Assembly: GCA_964501335.1 (NCBI GenBank)
Contig: CAZCTC010000019.1
Location: forward strand, 1-64,000
DNA length: 64,000 nucleotides
Source of the DNA: CAZCTC01 sp964501335
GTDB lineage: Bacteria; Chloroflexota; Anaerolineae; B4-G1; SLSP01
Reading direction: 5' to 3'
Position numbers and translations under genes: made by a program. Under the pieces are notes generated by a model, which was given only the letters and a program-made list of their open reading frames with translations, made no database searches and was not told the origin of the DNA. Within the stretch, counting starts at the first letter, position 1; every line of letters begins with the position of its first letter. This document shows, piece after piece, positions 53,066 through 61,483 of the stretch.

Positions 53066-54601
53066 ATGAGAAAATTTCACCTGCTGATTCTCGCCACTCT
53101 TTTTTGGTCGGGGCTGACCGTAGCGCTGGCACTCTCCAATGCTTATCCAGCACAGATGTCGCCCGCTCAAAACCAGGTGCTCCTGGAACCGGTTGACGAT
53201 ATCAAACAGTTGCCTATGCTGCAAAATGAACTTCGATTCACCTGCACGCTCGGCATCACCACCACCGATTCCGTAAGCGGTAATTATACATATACCACAG
53301 CCTACCCTATGGCCAATTACACCGGTCTGGCCCTGGCACCGGGAAACCTCGGGCAACAGATACTTTCCGAAGTTGATTATTACAAATTCGGCAATGTCAC
53401 CCCCGGTTGGACCTACGTCATCAACGCGATCCCCGACGGCCTGGGAAACTACAATCTGGGCATGAGCATCTACGACGGCAATTTTATTCATATCCAAAGC
53501 GATCAAAATTCAATCAACGGCAATTCTGCCGACATCAGCTTTATTCCGACCACCACCGGACCCTATTATGTGGTTATTTATCAGATCAGCGGCCAGTGCA
53601 GCGGCGGCACTTATCGCATAACCGGTAATTACCAGACCCCCACCCCCACCCCCACCAATACCCCCACCCCCACCCCCACCAACACACCCTTCGTGCCGAC
53701 AGCCACTTACATGCCGGGTTCCGATCAATACGAACCTAATTTCGATTTCGACCACGCCACCACCATCGCGCCGGGACTGACCTTCAATTTAAACTTCATC
53801 CCCTGGGGCGGGAGCACTTCTTCCGACAACGATTATTTTAAAATCTGGATCAAACCCGGCCTGACCTTCAGCTGCGAAACGCTGGAACTGGATCCCGGCG
53901 TCGATACCAATATCATCTATTACAACAACGACCGCCAGCAGATCGGCGGCAATGACGATCGAACGCTCGGCGATTACAGCAGCAAAATCACTTACTACAG
54001 CAATTATGAAGGCTATCTCTATATGTTGGTCGGACAGGGCGACCGGATGGCCTATCAAGACACGGCCCGCAGCAATTACAAAATGCGCTGCACAATGATA
54101 CCCCCCAATGCCACCATCACACCCGGCGGACCGACCTTTACCCCGGTCCCCGATAAAAACAGCTATCCGACCTCACAGCCCACACAACCGCCCGGTCGTG
54201 CCACGGCCACCCCGACCCTTACACCGGAGCCGACCGTTGCCGGCAACGTCAATCTCACCTACCGACTGATTACAACCCCGGCGCCTTCCGGTGCCACCCC
54301 CACGCCGGGAGGATTCCGCACCTTCAAGCTGCGGATCTATCTGGACAGCAATCAGGATCTCCAACCCGGCGCCGGCGAAGGCATTCCCGGCTTCTTTGTC
54401 CGGGTGCTGAATCCCGAATCGGGCAGCGAACTGGCCCGCGGTTACACAGACGATCAGGGACAGTTATCCTTTACCGTTCCCACGATCGGCTCCGTTCAAA
54501 TTCAAGTTCCCCAATTGGGGATGGTGCGGCTAATCGACCCCGGAACGCCCGATATCCAAATTCGAATCGCCCCGCCCCCCCTGCCTGGAGCTATCCCTTA
54601 A
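53066..54601 (+). CDS. Secreted protein with two PPC-like domains and Thr/Pro linkers
   Basis: 511 residues with a Sec signal peptide (about 1-24, LLILATLFWSGLTVALA). Two beta-sandwich domains of the bacterial pre-peptidase C-terminal type are likely. The first has VDYYKFGNVTPGWTYVIN ... GPYYVVIYQISG and the second has DNDYFKIWIKPGLTFSCETL ... GYLYMLVGQGD. They are joined by TPTPTNTPTPTPTNTP-type linkers. The C-terminus (GIPGFFVRVLN ... ARGYTDDQGQLSFTVP) resembles a Cna-B/SdrD-like repeat. No protease domain is present. Probably a surface binding protein. SD AGGAG lies before the ATG at 53066. Confidence 0.75.
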   Translation: MRKFHLLILATLFWSGLTVALALSNAYPAQMSPAQNQVLLEPVDDIKQLPMLQNELRFTCTLGITTTDSVSGNYTYTTAYPMANYTGLALAPGNLGQQILSEVDYYKFGNVTPGWTYVINAIPDGLGNYNLGMSIYDGNFIHIQSDQNSINGNSADISFIPTTTGPYYVVIYQISGQCSGGTYRITGNYQTPTPTPTNTPTPTPTNTPFVPTATYMPGSDQYEPNFDFDHATTIAPGLTFNLNFIPWGGSTSSDNDYFKIWIKPGLTFSCETLELDPGVDTNIIYYNNDRQQIGGNDDRTLGDYSSKITYYSNYEGYLYMLVGQGDRMAYQDTARSNYKMRCTMIPPNATITPGGPTFTPVPDKNSYPTSQPTQPPGRATATPTLTPEPTVAGNVNLTYRLITTPAPSGATPTPGGFRTFKLRIYLDSNQDLQPGAGEGIPGFFVRVLNPESGSELARGYTDDQGQLSFTVPTIGSVQIQVPQLGMVRLIDPGTPDIQIRIAPPPLPGAIP

Positions 54602-54617
54602 ATAGAGGACCGTCAGC

Positions 54618-56180
54618 ATGGCAATGAACGACCCAACCGAAATCGAAAATACACAACCAGCAGAGGGACCGGGATCGGAAACCCACTCTGAATCGAAATT
54701 AGAAAAAAAATCGTCTCCCCAGGTGGAAAAAGCCGGGGGAGATATTCCTTGTGATCCCCATGAATTGGATAATACACCGGAGGCCTCCGAACCGGCAAAA
54801 AAGCCCAAAGGACCGAAGACGGACTCCCACAGCGGCGTTGATTTCTGGCAATCCGAACCGAAAAAATCGAAGAACGCTGCGCCCATCCCCCCCTTTCCAC
54901 CGGCCTGGATCATCCTGATCGTCCTCTTCCTCTTCATCGTTGTAACCACGGTCGCCATTGGGGGCATACTCGCCACCACCCGGCAAAGATCCGATAACGG
55001 CTCCGAGCAACAATTTGTCGACAAACAGGCCACCTTCCTCTCCCCGCCGACCATCCCGGCCGATCTCCCGGTGCTCCAGGAAAACGGAGCGCCCGTCGCC
55101 CCCTCCCTGCCGATCAGCTTGAGTGTGGGCACACAGATCTTCCCCATCACCCCGGTTTTACCGGAACGCGGCCGCTGGCCGGTCCCCATCGAAGACGGCA
55201 ACCATGCCGTCTGGATTTATGGCACGATCGTCAATTATGTTGTGGGACTTCCTTACACCACCACGACCGCCGAATTGCTGAGCTCGCTGCAGGAAAGCTC
55301 TCGCATGACCCTGACCTTGAGCAACGGAACCCTCCTGGTCTTCAACTCACCCCAATCTCAAAAATTCCCGATCGATGATATCTCGCCCATGACACAAACG
55401 CATCCCGGACTTACCCTGGTGATGCTGGGCGAAAGCGGTCAGGAACGCCAGCGCCAGGTCGTCCGGGCCCGTTATATGCCGGAAGAGAGTCAGCTGAACA
55501 TCAACACCCAGCGGGTAGGAAATCTCCAGATCGATATCCTGAAATCCGGCGTGGTCGGTGAAGATGCCGGCGGAAGCCGCTATTTCATCGTCGAATACCG
55601 CATCACCAATCAGGGCACCGCGCCGGCCAATCCGGCCCTCTTCGACATCAGCCTGGAAGACGGCCAGGGTCAACGGTATCTCACCAACCCCGAAGCTTCC
55701 AGCCGGGGAGAAAAAGGGATGCTCATTGCCCCCATCGCTCCCGGAGCCAGCGCAGAAGGCAGCGCCGGCTATTTGATCCCCCGCAACACCCAGGCCCCCT
55801 TGACCTGGATCTTCCGTCCGGATCCAACGGCCGGAACCAATGCTCGCTTCGTCCTGCCCTATCAGCCGCCGCTCCCCCGTCCGGCGCAGCCGAACGTCAC
55901 GCTCACCGGAGCCTTTGTAGACAACACCCGCGGCGTTATCGTGGTCAACGGCGTGATCCAAAACCAGGGCGAAACGGCTTTGACGGTCAATCCCGGCGAC
56001 GTCGCATTGACTTCGGGCACGGGCGCCGCCGAACTACGGGCCTCTTCTCCCAATCTCCCCTGGACCATCAACGGCGGCAACGAACAATCCTTCGAACTCC
56101 AGTTCTCCCAGCCCACAGGGGTGACCGGTTTCCTGCTTAACATCATGGGCTTTAATTTTGAACTACAGAGCCTGCCCTGA
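54618..56180 (+). CDS. Membrane-anchored surface protein with C-terminal Ig-like domains
   Basis: 520 residues. Residues 1-95 are a charged cytoplasmic tail. One TM helix follows (about 96-118, AWIILIVLFLFIVVTTVAI), then an external part. About 160-290 (VWIYGTIVNYVVGLPY ... LTLVMLGE) recalls the sortase beta-barrel pattern but has no Cys or His at the expected catalytic sites; this is a weak resemblance. Two Ig-like or DUF4352-like domains complete it (about 295-415 and 420-520). It follows the PPC protein by 16 bases with GAGG as SD. Function unknown. Confidence 0.65.
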   Translation: MAMNDPTEIENTQPAEGPGSETHSESKLEKKSSPQVEKAGGDIPCDPHELDNTPEASEPAKKPKGPKTDSHSGVDFWQSEPKKSKNAAPIPPFPPAWIILIVLFLFIVVTTVAIGGILATTRQRSDNGSEQQFVDKQATFLSPPTIPADLPVLQENGAPVAPSLPISLSVGTQIFPITPVLPERGRWPVPIEDGNHAVWIYGTIVNYVVGLPYTTTTAELLSSLQESSRMTLTLSNGTLLVFNSPQSQKFPIDDISPMTQTHPGLTLVMLGESGQERQRQVVRARYMPEESQLNINTQRVGNLQIDILKSGVVGEDAGGSRYFIVEYRITNQGTAPANPALFDISLEDGQGQRYLTNPEASSRGEKGMLIAPIAPGASAEGSAGYLIPRNTQAPLTWIFRPDPTAGTNARFVLPYQPPLPRPAQPNVTLTGAFVDNTRGVIVVNGVIQNQGETALTVNPGDVALTSGTGAAELRASSPNLPWTINGGNEQSFELQFSQPTGVTGFLLNIMGFNFELQSLP

Positions 56181-56205
56181 AATAGCCTGAGAGATCTCAA
56201 AAAAC

Positions 56206-56241
56206 ATAAATGGGGCGGCTTTAAAAAGCCGCCCCATTTAT
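56206..56241. terminator. Bidirectional hairpin after the surface protein gene
   Basis: ATAAATGGGGCGGCTT (56206-56221) and AAGCCGCCCCATTTAT (56226-56241) are perfect arms around TAAA. It ends the pcrA transcript. Confidence 0.8.
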
Positions 56242-56257
56242 ATAAAACCCCAACCCC

Positions 56258-56385
56258 TGCGGTTAGTCTGAAAAAACATCTTTTCGGCGGCTTCAGAAAG
56301 CCGCCGAAAAGATAAATAAAAAATAACTCTTCCCCATCCCCCGCGTCGCACCCTACCGAAAAAACGCCCCTTGCGGGACGCTACA
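56258..56385 (+). repeat. Composite repeat copy between convergent genes
   Basis: It begins CTGCGGTTAGTCTGAAAAAA. Stem arms are ATCTTTTCGGCGGCTT (56278-56293) and AAGCCGCCGAAAAGAT (56298-56313) around CAGA. Then CTCTTCCCCATCCCCCGCG, TCGCACCCTACCG and CCCTTGCGGGACGCTA. It sits between the surface-protein gene and the opposing LysM gene. Confidence 0.8.
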
Positions 56386-56395
56386 AAACACAACC

Positions 56396-57304
56396 TCAAG
56401 GAGTCGGCATCTCCGTCGGCGTTTCGGTCGGCGTAGGAGTCGACGTCTCCGTCGGCGTCGGAAGCTCCGGCGTCGGTGTAAACGTAGGCGTCGGAGTCCA
56501 GGTCGGTGTCGGCAAAGTCTCGGTAGGCGTCGGCGTAAACGTTACTGTCGCCGTGGGAGTCTCCGTCGGGGTCGGCGTCTCCGTCGCCACAGGAGTCCCC
56601 GTCAGCGTCAATTCCGGCAGCGGCGTCGGTGTAAACGTCGGCGTCGGCGTGGCCGTCTCCGTCGGCGAAGGTGTGGGAGTCCAGGTTGGAACAATCACCT
56701 GCTGGGGAGGCAGATAGAGCGCCTGCCCGGCATACACCGTATAGCCCGTCATACAATTAGCCTGCCGGATCGCCTCCAGCGTCGTACCATAGTTCAAAGC
56801 CAGTCGAAATAAAGTATCCCCAGGCTGAACATAGACAATTCGCCAGTTAACCGGCGGGCCACAACGATAAGGCGGCGGAGTCCCGGTCGTTACGGCCAAC
56901 GACGGAAGATAAAGCACATCTCCTTCCCGTAAATCGGATGTTCCCAAACAGTTCCCCTGCATCAGCATAAAAACACTTACCCGTGATATCCAGGAAAGCG
57001 TAAACAACGTATCACCACGGTGAACCCGATAGGCAACCCATCCCGTCGGAGGAGTACATTCTGTAATCAAGGGTGAACGTGGGGTAGCTGTCGGCACCGC
57101 AGTAGGAGAAGGCTGGTCGGCCGGGGTAGGACTCTCGGGCGGCAGTGTAGGATACAGAGTCGGTGTGATATATGCAATCCAGGTCGGCACAGGCACGACC
57201 AACAAAGGATCGACCTGGGCCAGCCCAAAGCTGCCCAGGATCAGAAGCACTACCAACGCTCCGGCCAGAAAAACCGCAATGAAACGAGAAAGGCTCTCAC
57301 CCAC
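56396..57304 (-). CDS. LysM-domain surface protein with Thr/Pro-rich tail
   Basis: 302 residues. An uncleaved signal anchor lies at about 11-32 (VFLAGALVVLLILGSFGLA). Two LysM repeats follow a P/T-rich spacer (YRVHRGDTLFTLSW ... LREGDVLYLPSL and YVQPGDTLFRLALNYGTTLE ... VYAGQALYLPPQ). LysM binds peptidoglycan or related glycans. The last 95 residues are TPTPTPT-type low complexity ending in PTEMPTP. Both ends suggest a wall-linked surface protein. It follows the sensor-like gene by 50 bases on the same strand and may be co-transcribed. Confidence 0.88.
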   Translation of the reverse strand: MGESLSRFIAVFLAGALVVLLILGSFGLAQVDPLLVVPVPTWIAYITPTLYPTLPPESPTPADQPSPTAVPTATPRSPLITECTPPTGWVAYRVHRGDTLFTLSWISRVSVFMLMQGNCLGTSDLREGDVLYLPSLAVTTGTPPPYRCGPPVNWRIVYVQPGDTLFRLALNYGTTLEAIRQANCMTGYTVYAGQALYLPPQQVIVPTWTPTPSPTETATPTPTFTPTPLPELTLTGTPVATETPTPTETPTATVTFTPTPTETLPTPTWTPTPTFTPTPELPTPTETSTPTPTETPTEMPTP

Positions 57305-57354
57305 GGCCTGCCCCCAATTCTTCCAACAGACAGAAAAATAGATCGATCAAATCG

Positions 57355-60024
57355 TCATTCCAACGGCAGCACAAAATTAAACATACTGCCCTGTCCGGGC
57401 TTACTCTCCACCCAGATCCGTCCCCCATTCGACTCCACCAACGACTTGGAAATCGCCATTCCCATTCCCGTCTCCCCCATACCGGCAATCAAAGGCTGGT
57501 CGGCTCGATAGAAACGTTGGAAAACTCGCGGCTGCTCAGCCTCAGGAATTCCTTCTCCCGCATCCTTCACCCCTACCTGGATAAAAGCCGGCTCCTGTTC
57601 GCTCTCACGCTGATAACGCACTCGCACCATCACATCCGAATCCGGTGGCGAAGCCAACACCGCATTGGAAAGCAATCGCAACGTAATCTGATAGAAACTA
57701 TCGCGATCCACCTTCACCATCGACAGCGTGGCCGGCACATCCAGACGCACCGTCACCTTCCGCTCGACAATCCGGGTTCCCAACGCCACAATCGCCTCCC
57801 GGATCACGGCGATCAAATCTACCGGCTCCGGGGAAAGGTTGACGGTCCGGGTCGAGGGTTCGATAAAATGGAACAGATCGTTAAACAGATGCTCCAGTTG
57901 TTCCACATTCGCCTTGACCCGCAGCAAGAACTGCCGCTGCATCTCGGAAAGCTGGCCCACCTGTTCGCCCAACAAGAGATCCGTATAACCGATCAACGAA
58001 GTCATCGGAATACGGAAATCGCTCACCATCTCCATAATCACTTCACGCTGCTCCACCGGCCCTTCAGCGGTATGCAAAGTCACGACCACCCCGTCAATTT
58101 TGCCGTCTCGCCGCCGTAACGTCTGAAAATCGGCTTCCACCGCCGGCTCAGTCTCCGCCAGAGATAGATGAGCCCGATGCACCTCCGCCTGATCGCCCAA
58201 CAAATTGCGAACCGTGGCCGCCCATCCAGAATTCTGATTATAAATTTGATGCAAAGGCAATCCTATCGGAGAAGCGGGCAGGTGCAGCATCCACCGCGCC
58301 ACCGGATCAGCCATCACCACGGTCCCTTCTACATCGGCAATCAACATCCCCCAGACCCCCCGATTGGCCGTTTCCCTGGGTGCCTGAAGGGACGTCTGCT
58401 GAACGCTCTCCAGCTCCGCCTGCAATTTCTTCATATGCCCCAGCATGGCCCGCCGCTCTTCCTTCCGCGTATCCAGCTCATGCTTTTGCTCAGAAAGCTT
58501 CTCCGTCAGTCGATTCTGCTCCTGAATCAGCATATCCCGATCCTGAATCAAGTCCTGCACTTCCGACTTCCAGAAATCCAGCTCGGTATCCGTCGGGCCG
58601 GCATTTCGCACATCCAGCTCCCGCTGCATCCGGGCCAGATCCGTATCCCGGGCCTGCAACTCCCGTTTCAACCCATCGATTTGACCGGAAAGCTTCCGCG
58701 TCTGCTCCTGAGCTTCCGCAACCTGCTGCTCCATCTGCTGGCGCGATTCATCCTGCCCGCCGCGCAGCCGGCTGAAGAGATCGCCGCCCCCCAACTGTCG
58801 GCGCACCCGTACAATCGCGCCGGCCACCAACCCTACCGTCAGTTTTTGAAAATCCAGCGTCTTGGAATTCCAACGCCGGCTGATATCCGTATTTGCCGCA
58901 AACACCAGCCCGATGCACTCATCTCGCGTATACAACGGCAGAATCAACAAAGGACCGATGCCCGGGATACCCAAACGTTCATAAAAATCCGTCAACCACT
59001 GCGGGCGATCGGGAGGTTGGACAATCTGGCTCGACCGTTCCATCCACGCCGTCTTCAACGCCGGATAGGCCTCCAGATCCAGGACCGGCCGCTCCATCTG
59101 CGAAGCCGTCGGCGGATGGATGGCCATCACGCGCACTGAGAACTGTTCTTCCATCAATGCCACCGCGCAAAAATCCGCCCCGATCAAACGATGCAACCGG
59201 GGAGAAGCCACAATCAACGCCGGTTCAATATCCCGAGAAGCCTCGATCCCCTGCACCAGTTCCTGAAGCAGATTCACATCCATCGTCAACGCCGGAGCCG
59301 CTGCCACAGCGGACCGTACCGGAGCGACGGGCCCGGCACTCCGGGAAGTCAACTGCCGATAAATCAAACCCGCCAGCAAGGGTAAAACTACCAGCGCCGC
59401 CAACCGGTTCCAGCCCGCAAAATGAACTCCGGTAATAGGCCAGACCGCCTGAGCCGTATGCCCCAAAACCCAGAACAACAACACCCCCACGCCCCATTCC
59501 CATTCCTTAGGACGTAAAAGAACCGCCCCTAACAATCCCCCCCCCAACCCCACCAGAGAGGCGATTTCCCAGATCAAAGCATGCGGCAAATCGTTATAAG
59601 CCCAACTCGCTCCTTCCCATGCCGGCCAGATCATCGCGCAGTAAATATAAAAGCCCACGCCCGCAACCATCAAAACCCCCAGAACGATCGTCTGCCAGAG
59701 TTTGGGATCGGTTCCCACGATCGCCCAAACCACCAAAAAGATACTCACCACCTCAAAAAAGCGTTCCAGGGGCGGCATGACCAAAACGGGATCGAGCAGG
59801 TTTCCTACACCCAACAAGGCAATTCCCCCCAAAACCACCCGGCCGGCCAGCATCCCCCCGACCGCCCATCCCCAACGCCGGGCCGAAGCCGCCAGCGCCT
59901 CAATACGCATAGCCGTCATCACAGAGAAAAGAGCTTGCTGGAGTGCAAAAACCGAAACCAGAAAATAGACCAGATCACCGGGTGGTTGGGTCAAAACCCG
60001 AATTGCTTCCTGGAGGATATTCAT
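57355..60024 (-). CDS. Seven-TM GAF/PAS sensor with HATPase domain and degenerate H-box
   Basis: 889 residues. About 1-230 has seven hydrophobic helices. About 250-420 is a GAF domain. About 425-545 is coiled coil. About 560-660 is PAS-like. The dimerisation helix reads MVSDFRIPMTSLIGYTDLL: the usual S-H-E-L-R-x-P motif has Asp669 where the phosphoacceptor His should be. The ATPase domain looks intact, with N-box LRLLSNAVLASPP, G1 DAGEGIPEAE, and GETGMGMAISKSLVESNGG. It therefore cannot autophosphorylate at the normal site and may be a pseudokinase, a phosphatase or a partner subunit. No response regulator is adjacent. ATG at 60024. Confidence 0.88.
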   Translation of the reverse strand: MNILQEAIRVLTQPPGDLVYFLVSVFALQQALFSVMTAMRIEALAASARRWGWAVGGMLAGRVVLGGIALLGVGNLLDPVLVMPPLERFFEVVSIFLVVWAIVGTDPKLWQTIVLGVLMVAGVGFYIYCAMIWPAWEGASWAYNDLPHALIWEIASLVGLGGGLLGAVLLRPKEWEWGVGVLLFWVLGHTAQAVWPITGVHFAGWNRLAALVVLPLLAGLIYRQLTSRSAGPVAPVRSAVAAAPALTMDVNLLQELVQGIEASRDIEPALIVASPRLHRLIGADFCAVALMEEQFSVRVMAIHPPTASQMERPVLDLEAYPALKTAWMERSSQIVQPPDRPQWLTDFYERLGIPGIGPLLILPLYTRDECIGLVFAANTDISRRWNSKTLDFQKLTVGLVAGAIVRVRRQLGGGDLFSRLRGGQDESRQQMEQQVAEAQEQTRKLSGQIDGLKRELQARDTDLARMQRELDVRNAGPTDTELDFWKSEVQDLIQDRDMLIQEQNRLTEKLSEQKHELDTRKEERRAMLGHMKKLQAELESVQQTSLQAPRETANRGVWGMLIADVEGTVVMADPVARWMLHLPASPIGLPLHQIYNQNSGWAATVRNLLGDQAEVHRAHLSLAETEPAVEADFQTLRRRDGKIDGVVVTLHTAEGPVEQREVIMEMVSDFRIPMTSLIGYTDLLLGEQVGQLSEMQRQFLLRVKANVEQLEHLFNDLFHFIEPSTRTVNLSPEPVDLIAVIREAIVALGTRIVERKVTVRLDVPATLSMVKVDRDSFYQITLRLLSNAVLASPPDSDVMVRVRYQRESEQEPAFIQVGVKDAGEGIPEAEQPRVFQRFYRADQPLIAGMGETGMGMAISKSLVESNGGRIWVESKPGQGSMFNFVLPLE

Positions 60025-60210
60025 AAGCGTTCAGCGGTCACCTTATCTAAGGGAGGAGAACCGCCATCCCTCCTTTCTCGTGATATACCGTTTAATTTGA
60101 AGCCAGCCATGTTTGGGAGAGGAATACCCAAGAGTTAGTTTCTTTCTGATTATAACGAGAATAGAAGATTAGGGAAATTTTCGACCTGAAATAGCCTTTT
60201 AAAGCATCCA

Positions 60211-60219
60211 TGCTATAAT
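60211..60219 (+). promoter_or_regulatory. Extended -10 promoter of the L,D-transpeptidase gene
   Basis: TGCTATAAT is a perfect extended -10 box (TGnTATAAT). No clear -35 element is seen at 17 nt upstream. The predicted start at about 60226 gives a leader of about 37 nt ending in AGGAGG before the ATG at 60263. The rest of 60025-60210 shows nothing I can name. Confidence 0.7.
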
Positions 60220-60262
60220 TGAGGGTTGGGTTCCAGTTGTTTCGGGTCTCCCAGGAGGTATA

Positions 60263-61483
60263 ATGCAAAAACATCTGCTGTTTCTATGGACAATGCTGCT
60301 GATCCTGTTTGTGACCGGGCTTTTCCCGACCTCCCTCCAGGCCGCGCCGGCAGCCACCTTCCGTCCTGATCCCTTCTCCCATGACCTGTCCGGCGATTAT
60401 CTCTGTCCCATCCGCATCGCCGAACGCCAGCCTGAATTCTGCTCCGTTTTCAGCCCGGGGGCAGAAAAAATTCGCCTGAACTATCTGCGCGCCCGATTGC
60501 CCAATCCATTGCCCGCACTGCCGATCCAGGAAATCCCGGTCCCCGAAGGCCCCCTGACCCAATATACCTTTGCCTACATCCGGCATCTCCCGGCCCCCAC
60601 CTATGCCGATCCTTCGGATATCGAAAACAATGTCCCGCCCATCCGCACTTATCAGGAAGGCGATAACTGGCTCAGCGTCCTGGGCTCGGTAGAATATAAC
60701 GGCCAGACCTGGTATCAGGTCGGAGCTACAGAATTCATCCCCGCCGATCGGATCGTTTTCGGCGGCGCCTCACGCTTCCATGGGGTCACATTTACCGAAC
60801 AACCCGAATATCCCTTCGGCTGGATTCTGCGCGATGTCGCCCCTTCCCCCCTGCCCGGCGAGGCACCTCGGGCCGATACCGTTTACAAACGTTACGAGAT
60901 GGTGACGATCTTCGCCGAAGAACCCCGGGGAGCCAGCCTCTGGTATATGATCGGCCCCGATCTCTGGGTGGAACAGGGCAATGTCGCCCGGGTCGATATC
61001 CGCAAACGGCCGGAAGAGATTGAACGGGGAGAAAAATGGATCGATGTCAATACCTTCGAACAGACGCTCTCCGCCTATGAAGGGGCAAAAATCGTCTTCG
61101 CCACACTGATCTCCAGCGGCCGCCCCGGCGAAACCTGGACGCCCGACGGCCTCTTCCGCATCTGGGGCAAACTGCCGACCACCCCGATGATGAATCGCGA
61201 AGTCGACATGGCCAATCCGGCCTGGTATTCCCTCGACAATGTGGAATGGACGCAATATTTCAACAAGGATATTGCGCTCCACGCGGCCTACTGGCATAAT
61301 TCCTTCGGATTCACCCGCAGCCACGGCTGCGTCAATCTCTCCCTGACCGATTCCAAATGGCTCTACGAATGGACGACCCCGGCGCCCTCCCCCACCGGTC
61401 AGAACGTCATGAGCACTGCAGAAAATCCCGGCACCTGGATCTGGGTCCATCGCACCCCACCGACACCGGATTACGAACCCTGA
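60263..61483 (+). CDS. L,D-transpeptidase (YkuD family)
   Basis: Exported enzyme forming 3-3 cross-links in peptidoglycan or attaching proteins to it. 406 residues. A signal peptide (LLFLWTMLLILFVTGLFP, about residues 5-22) is followed by an SH3-like region and then the catalytic domain. HAAYWHNSFGFTRSHGCVNL carries the HxxxxxxxxxxSHGCVN signature with Cys356 as nucleophile. AGGAGG precedes the ATG at 60263. Its presence implies a murein-type wall. The stop codon abuts the stop of the convergent glycosyltransferase gene (TGATCA). Confidence 0.93.
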   Translation: MQKHLLFLWTMLLILFVTGLFPTSLQAAPAATFRPDPFSHDLSGDYLCPIRIAERQPEFCSVFSPGAEKIRLNYLRARLPNPLPALPIQEIPVPEGPLTQYTFAYIRHLPAPTYADPSDIENNVPPIRTYQEGDNWLSVLGSVEYNGQTWYQVGATEFIPADRIVFGGASRFHGVTFTEQPEYPFGWILRDVAPSPLPGEAPRADTVYKRYEMVTIFAEEPRGASLWYMIGPDLWVEQGNVARVDIRKRPEEIERGEKWIDVNTFEQTLSAYEGAKIVFATLISSGRPGETWTPDGLFRIWGKLPTTPMMNREVDMANPAWYSLDNVEWTQYFNKDIALHAAYWHNSFGFTRSHGCVNLSLTDSKWLYEWTTPAPSPTGQNVMSTAENPGTWIWVHRTPPTPDYEP

